The notes: a model not told the origin generated them from the letters alone. DNA of 47,911 nucleotides from an uncultured Roseburia sp. (GCA_947062675.1 CAMSQM010000023.1:1-47911), one strand, 5' to 3'; shown: positions 7,342-15,715, counted from the stretch's first letter. Program-made: numbers and translations.

Positions 7342-8397
7342 ATGAATATTATCGTTTTGGCAGGCGGACTCAGCGCCGAGAGAGATGTTTCCTTTAAAAC
7401 AGGGGAAATGGTTACAAAAGCATTGCGCGAAAATGGGCATCAGGTGATTCTGCTGGATGTTTTTATGGGATACAGTGAGAGGGAAGAGGAGCTCACAGGG
7501 ATTTTTGACAGAGCGGAAGAGGTCAGTGTGAAGGTGGAGGCGATTCCGGAGACGGCGCCGGATCTGGCGGCGGTGAAAGCGGCGCGGCCGGATCAGTCCG
7601 ACAGTTTCTTCGGGCCGAATGTGATCAGACTGTGCCGGATGGCGGATATTGTATTTATGGCTCTGCACGGGGAACACGGGGAAAATGGAAAAATTCAGGC
7701 CGCGTTTGATCTGTTCGGCATCCGCTACACGGGAAGCGGTTATCTGGGGAGCGCGCTTGCCATGAACAAGGGCATTGCAAAACAGCTGTTTTTGCAGAAC
7801 AATATTCCGACGCCGCGCGGGATTCTGCTGCGAAAGGAAGAGGCGGGCCCGTCCGGCGGCAAGGAAGAGCCCGGACTGCCCTGTGTTGTAAAACCATGCA
7901 GCGGCGGTTCGAGTGTCGGCGTGTCGATTGCGCGGACGGCGGAGGAGTACAGGGCGGCTCTCGACGAGGCGTTTTGCTGGGAAAATGAGCTGGTCATCGA
8001 GGAGTATGTGGAGGGCCGGGAGTTTTCCGTGGCGGTTGTCGACGGAAAGGCGCTGCCGGTGATCGAGATCGCGCCGGTCGAGGGATTTTACGACTACAGA
8101 AACAAATATAAGGCGGGCAGCGCCGTGGAAACCTGTCCGGCTGATATTCCGGAGGAGACGGCGGCGCAGATGCAGCGCTATGCAGAGCGCGCGGCAGAAG
8201 TGCTGGGACTTGCGGTGTATTCGCGCTCTGATTTTCTTCTGGACGGAAACAACAGGATTTACTGTCTGGAATCCAACACGCTGCCCGGTATGACGCCGAC
8301 CAGTCTGATCCCGCAGGAAGCGCGGGCAGTGGGGATTGGTTTTGGGGAGCTCTGTGAAAAACTGATCGGGATTTCCCTTCGCAGATATCAGGGGTAA
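7342..8397 (+). CDS. ddl: D-alanine--D-alanine ligase
   Basis: 351 aa ATP-grasp enzyme that joins two D-Ala for peptidoglycan precursors in the cytoplasm. It starts MNIIVLAGGLSAERDVS, where family members have GGxSxEr(E/D)VS. ALHGEHGENG, the glycine-rich ATP loop CSGGSSVGVS, FYDYRNKY and the metal-binding end ESNTLPGMTPTSL follow. The Tyr in the FYDY motif fits normal D-Ala-D-Ala activity; VanA/VanC-type depsipeptide or D-Ser ligases differ there. AAAGGAG precedes the ATG. MurF, which uses its product, is the next gene, 57 nt on. Confidence 0.96.
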   Translation: MNIIVLAGGLSAERDVSFKTGEMVTKALRENGHQVILLDVFMGYSEREEELTGIFDRAEEVSVKVEAIPETAPDLAAVKAARPDQSDSFFGPNVIRLCRMADIVFMALHGEHGENGKIQAAFDLFGIRYTGSGYLGSALAMNKGIAKQLFLQNNIPTPRGILLRKEEAGPSGGKEEPGLPCVVKPCSGGSSVGVSIARTAEEYRAALDEAFCWENELVIEEYVEGREFSVAVVDGKALPVIEIAPVEGFYDYRNKYKAGSAVETCPADIPEETAAQMQRYAERAAEVLGLAVYSRSDFLLDGNNRIYCLESNTLPGMTPTSLIPQEARAVGIGFGELCEKLIGISLRRYQG

Positions 8398-8454
8398 AGA
8401 ACGTGTGAGCGGATAACGGCTGTGTGGCGGGGATTGCAGAATGGGAGACGTTTT

Positions 8455-9870
8455 ATGAGACATATGACACTGAATGAAATCGCGGCGGCGTGCGGCGGTA
8501 CATACGCAGGGGCGGAGAAGGACAGGGGAAAAGAAGTGCGGGGGGTCGTCATCGACAGCCGGCGTGTGGAGCAGGATTTTCTGTTTGTTCCGGTCAGAGG
8601 GGCAAAAGTGGATGGACACGATTTTATTCCGCAGGTCTTTGCGGCGGGAGCGCTCGCGGTTCTCTCCGAGCGTGAACTTTCCGATCCGGCAGGACCTTAT
8701 ATTCTGGTGGAGTCCACGGAGGAGGCGCTGCGGAAACTGGCGGCATTTTACCGGAGAGCGCTTGACATCAGGGTGGTTGGAATTACGGGGAGCGTCGGAA
8801 AGACCAGCACAAAGGAGATGATTGCCTCTGTCCTCTCACAGAAATTTTGTGTGCTGAAGACGGAGGGGAACTTTAATAATAAAATCGGGCTGCCGCTCAC
8901 CATCTTTCAGATCAGGGAGGAACATGAAGTGGCCGTTCTCGAGATGGGGATTTCGGAGGCTGGTGAGATGCATGTCCTGGCGGAGATGGCGCGCCCTGAC
9001 ATCTGCGTGATTACAAACATCGGTCTGTGCCATCTCGAAAATCTCCTGACCAGGGACGGCATTCTGGCGGCCAAGACGGAGAGTTTTGCGCATCTCGCGG
9101 AGGGAGGAACCGCGGTATTAAACGGAGATGATGACAAACTCTGCACCTGCAAAAATGTGAACGGCCGGCCGGCTGTGTTTTACGGGCTTGGGAGAGAAGC
9201 GCGGAGCGTGCAGACGAAACAGGGTGAGTATCTGCTGGCGGATAAGGAGGTCTACGCCACGGATATCCGCGCGCACGGGCTGTCCGGAACCAGGGCAGTG
9301 ATTCACGCTGGCGGGGAGCAGTTTGCAGTGGAAATCCCGCTTGCCGGGGAGCACAATGTATACAACGCTCTGGCGGCAGTCTGCGTCGGCAGACAGCTGG
9401 GGATGACGATGGAGGAGATACGGCGCGGAATTCTGTCAGTGCAGACAATCGGAGGGAGGAACCGGCTGATTCAAAGCGGAGGGGTCACGATTATCGACGA
9501 CTGTTATAATGCGAATCCTGTGTCGATGAAGGCTTCCATTGATGTCCTCTCGGGTGCACCCGGAAGAAGGATTGCGGTGCTCGGCGATATGGGTGAACTG
9601 GGCGCGGACGAGAAGGCCCTTCACGCCATGGTGGGAGAATATTTTGCCGGGAAGAGAATCGACCTGCTGTTCTGCGCGGGGACGCTCTCAGAGGCGCTTG
9701 CGGATGCAGCCAGGGGATGCAGCACGACAGAAGTGTATTATTTCCGGGATAAAGAAGAACTGATTCAGAAACTGGCGGCCGTGAAGAAGGCCGGAGATAC
9801 CATACTGGTGAAGGCATCTCATTTTATGGGGTTCGGGGAAATTGTGAGACAGCTGACAGGAGAAGAATAA
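8455..9870 (+). CDS. murF: UDP-N-acetylmuramoyl-tripeptide--D-alanyl-D-alanine ligase
   Basis: 471 aa Mur ligase that adds D-Ala-D-Ala to the UDP-MurNAc-tripeptide. The N-terminal UDP-binding domain begins MTLNEIAAACGG; the ATP loop is GITGSVGKTSTKEM; the central domain includes EGNFNNKIGLPLT and LEMGISEAGEM; the C-terminal domain has DDCYNANPVSMKAS and AVLGDMGELG. These are the standard MurF signatures. I chose the ATG at 8455, which has GGGAG 7 nt upstream; a second ATG three codons later starts at MTLNEI. Together with ddl it forms a two-gene cell-wall operon. Confidence 0.96.
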   Translation: MRHMTLNEIAAACGGTYAGAEKDRGKEVRGVVIDSRRVEQDFLFVPVRGAKVDGHDFIPQVFAAGALAVLSERELSDPAGPYILVESTEEALRKLAAFYRRALDIRVVGITGSVGKTSTKEMIASVLSQKFCVLKTEGNFNNKIGLPLTIFQIREEHEVAVLEMGISEAGEMHVLAEMARPDICVITNIGLCHLENLLTRDGILAAKTESFAHLAEGGTAVLNGDDDKLCTCKNVNGRPAVFYGLGREARSVQTKQGEYLLADKEVYATDIRAHGLSGTRAVIHAGGEQFAVEIPLAGEHNVYNALAAVCVGRQLGMTMEEIRRGILSVQTIGGRNRLIQSGGVTIIDDCYNANPVSMKASIDVLSGAPGRRIAVLGDMGELGADEKALHAMVGEYFAGKRIDLLFCAGTLSEALADAARGCSTTEVYYFRDKEELIQKLAAVKKAGDTILVKASHFMGFGEIVRQLTGEE

Positions 9871-9909
9871 GCTGAGGTTTCACAAAAACAGAGGCAGAGT
9901 GAAATCTGC

Positions 9910-9938
9910 TTGAATTCATTCCTTCTGCATGGTAGTAT
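9910..9938 (+). promoter_or_regulatory. Promoter of the MATE exporter gene
   Basis: -35 TTGAAT (9910-9915), a 17-nt spacer, and -10 TAGTAT (9933-9938), about 60 nt before the start codon. Confidence 0.5.
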
Positions 9939-9999
9939 CTTATGGTATGCATAAAAACGGATGAAAAATGCTGAACATAAGATAAGGAGGTATTTTACA

Positions 10000-11349
10000 A
10001 TGCAGGAGAACAAAATGGGTGTGATGCCGATCGACAGGCTGATGATTTCCATGTCCCTGCCGATTATGTTGTCCATGCTGGTGCAGGCGCTTTACAATAT
10101 TATTGACAGTATTTTTGTGGCGATGATCAGCGAAAACGCACTTACCGCGGTATCAATGGCGTTTCCGGTTCAGAACCTGATGATTGCGGTGGGAGTCGGG
10201 ACTGCGGTCGGCGTCAATGCATTGCTGGCGCGGTCTCTGGGGCAGAAGGCATTTGACAGGGTTAATAAGATTGCGGAAAACGCGGTATTTCTGACGATGC
10301 TGAATTATCTGCTGTTTCTGGTGGCCGGCCTGTTTTTTTCAGAGCTTTTTTACCGCAGCCAGACAGACATCGGGGAGATTGTGCTGTTAGGGAAAGAATA
10401 TATGTCGGTCTGCTGCATCTTTTCGATCGGGATTTTTACACAGCTGACGTTTGAGCGTATTCTTCAGGCAACGGGAAAGACTATTTACACCATGCTGACA
10501 CAGGGAGTGGGCGCGGTTGTCAATATCATTCTGGATCCGGTTCTTATTTTCGGGATGTTCGGGTTTCCCGCGATGGGGGTGACGGGCGCGGCGGTTGCGA
10601 CCGTCACCGGCCAGATTATCGGTGGTCTTCTTGGAATTTTTCTGAATCAGAAAAAGAATCAGGAAGTGCGTATCCGGATGCGGGGATTCCGGCCGGATGC
10701 AGACATTATCCGGCAGATTTACGGGATCGGTGTTCCTTCTATTACTATGCAGGCGATCGGTTCTGTCATGAATTACGGGATGAACCGCATCCTGATTTCC
10801 TTTTCGGCGACGGCGACGGCGGTGTTCGGGGTGTATTTTAAACTTCAGAGTTTTGTGTTTATGCCGGTTTTCGGCCTGAACAACGGTGTGATTCCGATAA
10901 TCGCTTACAATTATGGCGCGAAAAACAGAGAGAGGGTCGTAAAGTGTATGAAGCACAGCATTTATTATGCGGTGGCGATTATGACTGCCGGGCTGATCCT
11001 GTTTCAGGCGTTTCCGGAGCCGCTGCTGCGGATGTTCAATGCCTCTGATACCATGCTTTCGATCGGTATTCCGGCGCTGCGCATTATCAGTACCTGTTTT
11101 GTGTTTGCAGGCGTCGGAATTGCGTCGAGCGGTGCGTTCCAGGCGCTCGGGAAGGCGACTTACAGTATGATGACCTCGCTGGCCAGACAGCTTGTGGTGC
11201 TTCTGCCGGTCGCGTTCGGGCTCGCGCAGCTGGGAAATGTCAATCTGGTCTGGTGGGCGCTGCCGGTCGCGGAACTGGTATCGCTGGCAATGACAGTGTT
11301 TTTCCTGTTCAGACTGAACAGGAGTGTGATTTCGGGGATTGGAGAATAA
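10000..11349 (+). CDS. MATE family efflux transporter
   Basis: 449 aa membrane protein with about 12 hydrophobic segments and the two-halves layout of MATE exporters, which expel drugs or metabolites in exchange for Na+ or H+. The first half starts DRLMISMSLPIMLSMLVQALYNIIDSIFV, typical of the Clostridia MATE group (MepA-like). The second half starts near GIGVPSITMQAIGS. I chose the ATG at 10000 because AAGGAGG lies 9 nt upstream. It has its own promoter and terminator, so it is a single-gene unit. The substrate cannot be assigned. Confidence 0.93.
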   Translation: MQENKMGVMPIDRLMISMSLPIMLSMLVQALYNIIDSIFVAMISENALTAVSMAFPVQNLMIAVGVGTAVGVNALLARSLGQKAFDRVNKIAENAVFLTMLNYLLFLVAGLFFSELFYRSQTDIGEIVLLGKEYMSVCCIFSIGIFTQLTFERILQATGKTIYTMLTQGVGAVVNIILDPVLIFGMFGFPAMGVTGAAVATVTGQIIGGLLGIFLNQKKNQEVRIRMRGFRPDADIIRQIYGIGVPSITMQAIGSVMNYGMNRILISFSATATAVFGVYFKLQSFVFMPVFGLNNGVIPIIAYNYGAKNRERVVKCMKHSIYYAVAIMTAGLILFQAFPEPLLRMFNASDTMLSIGIPALRIISTCFVFAGVGIASSGAFQALGKATYSMMTSLARQLVVLLPVAFGLAQLGNVNLVWWALPVAELVSLAMTVFFLFRLNRSVISGIGE

Positions 11350-11377
11350 CGCGTCGGATCTTTCATCATATAAAGCA

Positions 11378-11413
11378 GGGGAAAGCCTGTCCTCCTCTGC
11401 TTTCCCCGTTTTT
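11378..11413 (+). terminator. Rho-independent terminator after the MATE gene
   Basis: Perfect 9-bp stem GGGGAAAGC (11378-11386) / GCTTTCCCC (11399-11407), a 12-nt loop, then GTTTTT. It also marks the left edge of the AT-rich cassette that follows. Confidence 0.85.
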
Positions 11414-11485
11414 CCTGTTTCTTTCTCTGGTTTATATAATCTTTCTGTATGTATCTGAGAGTTACGGTATTGTAACTATTTGTTT

Positions 11486-12232
11486 TCAGGAAAATTCTTT
11501 GTCTAATCTGGATTTAATATCGTCTCCCGCATCATCGACTCTGTAACCGTGGTAATCTATATCCCTTTCATTTTGGAAAGCATAATAATATCCATTTTTC
11601 TTTGCATATAATCTCCCTTTTATTTCAACTGCTTTATTCAGCAGCTCCTGTGCTTCTTCGTCGTGTAAGTCCATTCTGCTTCCGGTTTTTCCTTTTCCAT
11701 AAGAATTCTCTCTGTCATATTTATGCTTTCTGTCATTTGCGATATATCTTCGAAGGCCTAATTCTTTTCTGTAATAGTTTATATGTTCGGCTTTAGAAAG
11801 ATTTTTCAGGCTGATTGTTTCCCCGGCAATGTCTGCCATTACCACCGGCATTTCAAATAATGCATTTGATAATAAACTTATCAATATATTATCTATTGCA
11901 TATGCGCACACCGATGATTCTTTTTCAGCAATCCTGCAGGTCTGTCCCTGCTCAGAATAATAGGTTCCCTTATTTGTCAGAAGGCTAAGAAGAAAAGATC
12001 TTTCTTCTCTTGTCTGAAAACTTTGTATTAGCTGAATCAGCTTAAAATCAGGGCTTATTTCCTTTTGCGTGTCGATAACTCCCGTTTTGATTTCATGAAC
12101 ACTGGTGACTTCTTCTCTTTTTATCTGTTTACAGATATCAAGAAATTTATGGACATATTCTATTGCATATTTTTTTGTAGTAAATGAATATTGGAATGAA
12201 ATATCATTAATTACAGCAATTATTTTTATCAC
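11486..12232 (-). CDS. Unknown protein of the defence-like cassette, with toxin-like C-terminal module
   Basis: 248 aa from the GTG at 12232, just after the ATPase stop (12240); the protein then starts IKIIAVINDISFQYSF. An upstream in-frame ATG at 12298 would overlap the ATPase by 59 nt and looks less likely. Residues ~1-140 are mixed alpha/beta of unknown type. Residues ~182-231 (GKTGSRMDLHDEEAQELLNKA ending in DYHGY, when split) resemble a short module I remember from the C-terminal ends of polymorphic toxins, with pattern M-D-L-x-x-E-E-A-Q-x-L-L...Y-x-F...Y-H-G-Y. That is memory, not a search result. Third gene of an AT-rich operon with an ATPase and a DUF262 protein; it may be the effector. 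Confidence 0.65.
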   Translation of the reverse strand: MIKIIAVINDISFQYSFTTKKYAIEYVHKFLDICKQIKREEVTSVHEIKTGVIDTQKEISPDFKLIQLIQSFQTREERSFLLSLLTNKGTYYSEQGQTCRIAEKESSVCAYAIDNILISLLSNALFEMPVVMADIAGETISLKNLSKAEHINYYRKELGLRRYIANDRKHKYDRENSYGKGKTGSRMDLHDEEAQELLNKAVEIKGRLYAKKNGYYYAFQNERDIDYHGYRVDDAGDDIKSRLDKEFS

Positions 12233-12239
12233 CTGCCTT

Positions 12240-13334
12240 TTACAGTAATTCCAAAAGAGCATTATCCCATTCATCGAAAAATCCTTCCGGCCATTCATTC
12301 AGCCGGCCATTTTCATCCAGCACCGGACATATCACTTTATGTTTACAGGAATCACTGGTATCTTTATAAAAATAGAAAAATCTGGTGTTTTCTGATTTCA
12401 GACGTCTTCTTTTGACAGCAACGCGAATGCCATTTAGTATATGATCACTATGAGTTTCGAGAATAACCTGAATGCCGCCTGCTCCGGCAGCTGCCAGCAA
12501 TTCTCCCAGTATTCTCTGGCCTTTGGGGTGAATATGAGCTTCTGGATTTTCAAGCAGAATAATATCTCCCGGTTTTGCGGAAATAAGGGTAATGACTACT
12601 GGAAGCACATAGGTAATACCAAATCCAACATTAACACTTTTATATGAATTTGTCTTTTCTCTTCCTTCGATATATTCATATTTTAATTCAGCAGTTCTGG
12701 AAGATGAATTAATAGTAATTACTGGTAATACCCCTGGTGAGATTAAATTCATCCATGACCGGACCTGATCTGCAATTGTCCGTTTAGCACCTATAAGAAC
12801 GGAATCATTTATCACTTCATCTCCACCATGGAGTTTTAAATATTGAATAGAAAACTCTCCGTTTTTGGAAAAATATCTTTCAGAAATCTCTTTTTCGTTT
12901 TCAATATGATAGAGGAACTGTGGCTCAATGCGATATGCTGACAGGTAAAATAAGCAATTTTCCCATGCCGGACAGATACTGCTGTTATTAACTTTTTTAG
13001 CCATGTTTTTTAAAGGCAGAACATCTGTTTCTGGCTGGTAATCAAAAAGATACTGCTCTTCTGTACTTTCTGTATAAACACTAATTCCAATTTCGTCTTT
13101 CTCTGCCTTTTCAAATAGAATATCCTGACCGACACCAAGATTCACATATTTACCTTTTAATGATAATACCTGGTCTTTTGCAATACTGTTTTGAGATTGC
13201 CCTAAAAGCAGGAGACTCTGCATGACTGTTGACTTGCCCATCCCGTTTAAACCCGTTAAAACATTCAGGGTGGAAAAACTCAGATTTATGCTATCAAAAC
13301 ACTTAAAATTTTCAAGAAATAATCCTTTAATCAT
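12240..13334 (-). CDS. AAA/SMC-like ATPase of the DUF3696/OLD-related group, defence-like
   Basis: 364 aa. Walker A GLNGMGKST (residues 28-36) sits in an N-terminal start typical of RecF/SMC/OLD-like ATPases (LENFKCFDSINLSF). Walker B is IILLENPEAHIHP (~258-270) and the switch histidine is in LETHSDH (~292-298). The C-terminus (NEWPEGFFDEWDNALLELL) is the form seen in DUF3696 ATPases. No TOPRIM domain is visible, unlike full OLD nucleases. ATG at 13334 with AAGGAG 5 nt upstream; it overlaps the DUF262 stop (ATGA), so the genes are coupled. In defence pairs such an ATPase commonly senses infection and controls a partner nuclease. Role here is inferred from that. Confidence 0.88.
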   Translation of the reverse strand: MIKGLFLENFKCFDSINLSFSTLNVLTGLNGMGKSTVMQSLLLLGQSQNSIAKDQVLSLKGKYVNLGVGQDILFEKAEKDEIGISVYTESTEEQYLFDYQPETDVLPLKNMAKKVNNSSICPAWENCLFYLSAYRIEPQFLYHIENEKEISERYFSKNGEFSIQYLKLHGGDEVINDSVLIGAKRTIADQVRSWMNLISPGVLPVITINSSSRTAELKYEYIEGREKTNSYKSVNVGFGITYVLPVVITLISAKPGDIILLENPEAHIHPKGQRILGELLAAAGAGGIQVILETHSDHILNGIRVAVKRRRLKSENTRFFYFYKDTSDSCKHKVICPVLDENGRLNEWPEGFFDEWDNALLELL

Positions 13335-14611
13335 AAAAACTCCTTCACAAATTTCTGACATGTTTCAACCCGTTTTATAAGAGAGTACTGATCGCCTGCT
13401 TTTAATGCAGATGCAAATTCTGTGTTCATAAGAATCTGACCAAAACCCGCTATAAATTGATCTTTATCTTTTTTTAATTTCTCAAGTTGTTCATTATCCA
13501 GTTCGCTAAAACATATTGCCCATATTTCAAAAATGGCTTTATTGATTGGCCCTCGCCGGGAATCTTTGTTATACTTTCTAAAAGCATATTTTCCAAAAAT
13601 GTCTTTACATGCGTTCATAACCCGCACAAACCGTTCTGTGATCTGTGCGATATCTTTCTCATCAAAATTGTTCGCCTTTTTGAGGCCTTTTATCAGGAAA
13701 TTATCAATATTTCCTTTATATTCTTTTTTATAATCTATTTCAGTAAAAGAAAGAAAACGCAGTGCATATTCACGGTCCAGCATTCGCTCTGGTTTTACTG
13801 CGAACTGGGTTGCTTCCTGGAATTCATTTCGTTCTGCCAGAACTTTGATCAGATCAGTTCCTTTACCAGAATAAAGCGCCTGTCTGATTTCCTGATCATT
13901 TAATTCGATTCCCCCTGTATTAATTCGCTGGAAAATATTAAAAACAATCTCCTCGGGAGTCCCCTGTGTGACAGTGTATGCGACAATTGAAGACTCTTTT
14001 ATTCTTCTGATATATTGTCTGGGTAATTCATCAAATGTTTTTCCATTAAAATCTGTCAGATACTGCATACCCTTAAAACTGCGCTTTTTCCTTGAACCAT
14101 CTTTTTGTATGCTGCCTGTCAGATAGTTCTGGAAAGAGGTAAGACGTTGTAAACCGTCGATTACAATCCACTCATCTTCTTTGGACGCGTCAAAATAAAA
14201 TGCCGGAAGTGGTATTTTTAACATTAATGATTCAATTAACTGGCTTTGTTTTTCTTCACTCCACAGACCGCCGTGCCTCTGAAATGCCGGCGTCAGATCA
14301 AATTCATTATTTTCCAGCCGATCCATAATATTTGAAACGGTGGCTGGAACCTGTGTGATATTTACGTCGGAAGGGATAAATTTGTCGGATTCATTCAGGT
14401 CCGCCCGATATCCCTCATCCGCATCCGGGGGAAGGATTTTTATACCCTGTTCCCGCAGCTGATGAAGCGCCAGGTTTAGCAAATCTTCGTCAATTCCCGC
14501 CTTACTCTTTATAATATCCTGAACTATGAATAAACTGATTTCGTTATCATTTGCTCTCGCAAAATTTATTATTTCTTCTATACGATCCGATATAGCCTGT
14601 AAATGTTTCAT
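13331..14611 (-). CDS. DUF262 (ParB-like/GmrSD-type) protein with N-terminal winged-helix-like domain
   Basis: 426 aa. The DUF262 core has PAFQR (108-112), then LWSEEKQSQLIESLMLKIPLP, the catalytic-type motif DGLQR (152-156, family DGQQR) and FQRINTGG (227-234). DUF262 is the ParB/Srx-fold domain of GmrS-type restriction proteins and uses NTP in several defence systems. Residues ~8-60 form a separate helical domain ending QLREQGIKIL, which resembles sigma-70 region 1.1 and the related HARE-HTH fold. No HNH (DUF1524) domain follows. GGGAGGGG stands 9 nt before the ATG. First gene of the cassette; base composition is clearly more AT-rich than the flanks. Confidence 0.87.
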   Translation of the reverse strand: MKHLQAISDRIEEIINFARANDNEISLFIVQDIIKSKAGIDEDLLNLALHQLREQGIKILPPDADEGYRADLNESDKFIPSDVNITQVPATVSNIMDRLENNEFDLTPAFQRHGGLWSEEKQSQLIESLMLKIPLPAFYFDASKEDEWIVIDGLQRLTSFQNYLTGSIQKDGSRKKRSFKGMQYLTDFNGKTFDELPRQYIRRIKESSIVAYTVTQGTPEEIVFNIFQRINTGGIELNDQEIRQALYSGKGTDLIKVLAERNEFQEATQFAVKPERMLDREYALRFLSFTEIDYKKEYKGNIDNFLIKGLKKANNFDEKDIAQITERFVRVMNACKDIFGKYAFRKYNKDSRRGPINKAIFEIWAICFSELDNEQLEKLKKDKDQFIAGFGQILMNTEFASALKAGDQYSLIKRVETCQKFVKEFL

Positions 14612-14648
14612 TACTTTTCGCCCCTCCCTTTCGTTTATGTTTTATATC

Positions 14649-14677
14649 ATTATCCGGAAAACTAAAAAGCATCTTAA
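14649..14677 (-). promoter_or_regulatory. Promoter of the DUF262-ATPase-effector operon
   Basis: Minus strand: -35 TTAAGA (14672-14677), a 17-nt spacer, and -10 GATAAT (14649-14654), 38 nt before the DUF262 start. A second TATAAT-like box lies at 14714-14719 without a clear -35. Confidence 0.5.
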
Positions 14678-14840
14678 AACAGAAAAACGATGATCTTTTT
14701 CCTGAGTACTGATATTATACCACAAAACACACCGCAATGTTTTCTGTTTGAGCTGAATTTACCAGAAAATACCTGACATTGTGTGGGCAGTCTGTTCTGG
14801 CGGTATGGGAGCAATGACGGACGATGTTTTCCGCGCAGGC

Positions 14841-14870
14841 TTGACTTTGCATGTGGAAAGCGTGTAAGAT
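14841..14870 (+). promoter_or_regulatory. Promoter of the CheY-like gene
   Basis: -35 TTGACT (14841-14846), an 18-nt spacer, and -10 TAAGAT (14865-14870), about 100 nt before the start codon. The interval from 14612 to 14968 holds this promoter, the divergent cassette promoter and the repeated leader at 14922, but no gene. Confidence 0.5.
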
Positions 14871-14921
14871 AACAGGAGAGAGTCCGCCGGAGTGGAGACA
14901 GAATGAGGGGTAATGGCCCTG

Positions 14922-14971
14922 CCACAAACCCGTCATGCGCGGAGAGCAGCGCAGAAATGGAGTAAAATATG
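14922..14971 (+). repeat. 50-nt leader repeat, copy 1
   Basis: This block ends with the start codon of the CheY-like gene. It matches 43752-43801 at 41 of 50 positions with no gap, and the last 18 nt (GAAATGGAGTAAAATATG) are identical. It includes the TGGAG ribosome binding site. The genes behind the two copies are unrelated. Confidence 0.75.
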
Positions 14972-15658
14972 GAGAGAAGTATCTTGTTTATCAGTAAGTA
15001 TCCGGATATCGTGGAGGAGTTTCTGAGTGCGATGAAGGGAAAAGATTTCAGTGTTGATACGGCGTCGGACGGGGAGGAAGCCTGGGCGAAGCTCAGCGGG
15101 AAAGTGTATCATGTGATTGTGACGGGACTTGTGCTGGACGGCTATAACGGGGAGCAGATTGTCACGCGTATCAACGAGACGTCCCCTGATACAGTCTGTA
15201 TTATTTATACGACGACGATCAGCGCGGCCCAGCTCCACTTTTTTATGAATAAGCGGGATGTATTCCGGGTATTTCTGCGTCCGGTGGATTTTCAGACGGA
15301 GTTTTTTCAGGCGCTGGAGGAGGCGTTCCTGTATCACGAGGTCCGTCTGATGAACCGGGAGGAGGAGACGGAGAAAAAGCAGGCTTTAGAGCAGGGAAAG
15401 CGTGATATGGCGGTACTTTCGCATCGGCTGGAGTTTTTAAAGCGTCAGAGGAAGGCGATGCAGCCGTATATGAAACGGCTGGCTGCGCTCACGCTTGAGG
15501 AGTATGCCGGAAGGCTGAATGCACAGGGGAAATCTCGGCTGAATGCCCTGGAAGGGGAAGTGGCGGAGCTGTGTCTGGCAGACGGCGGAAGGCAGAAGGA
15601 AAATCTGGTGAAGGCGCAGGCGGCTGTGAGAAAGATTGCGGAACTTGCCGGCCGGTAA
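14969..15658 (+). CDS. Degenerate CheY-like receiver protein with coiled-coil tail
   Basis: 229 aa. Residues 4-~120 have the receiver fold pattern (ILFISKYPDIVEEFLSAM, then a beta3 strand VYHVIV), but the phospho-acceptor Asp is replaced by Thr52, the N-terminal acidic pair is absent (FISKYPD), and the conserved Lys is Arg104 (FLRPVD). It is therefore probably a pseudo-receiver that does not use phosphate. From about 130 on the protein is strongly charged and helical (likely coiled coil) with no DNA-binding domain visible. It has its own promoter and ends at a strong terminator. It may act through protein contacts; partner unknown. Confidence 0.75.
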   Translation: MERSILFISKYPDIVEEFLSAMKGKDFSVDTASDGEEAWAKLSGKVYHVIVTGLVLDGYNGEQIVTRINETSPDTVCIIYTTTISAAQLHFFMNKRDVFRVFLRPVDFQTEFFQALEEAFLYHEVRLMNREEETEKKQALEQGKRDMAVLSHRLEFLKRQRKAMQPYMKRLAALTLEEYAGRLNAQGKSRLNALEGEVAELCLADGGRQKENLVKAQAAVRKIAELAGR

Positions 15659-15673
15659 GCTGTGAAAAGACAA

Positions 15674-15705
15674 AAAAACGGGATGAGCTGACTCATCCCG
15701 TTTTT
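15674..15705. terminator. Bidirectional terminator between the CheY-like and penicillin-binding protein genes
   Basis: Perfect hairpin AAAAACGGGATGAG-CTGA-CTCATCCCGTTTTT. The A-run and T-run allow termination from both sides, which suits the two convergent genes. Confidence 0.93.
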
Positions 15706-15715
15706 CTGATTCTGT

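Noticed and set aside
7213-8619. Minus-strand open frame of 468 codons opposite ddl
   Set aside because: Antisense to a complete ddl; its composition (many His, Arg and Pro) is typical of a shadow of a GC-rich gene.
11460-11485. Hairpin AGTTAC-N6-GTAACT as a terminator for the cassette
   Set aside because: On the minus strand no T-run follows the stem, so I could not support a terminator there.
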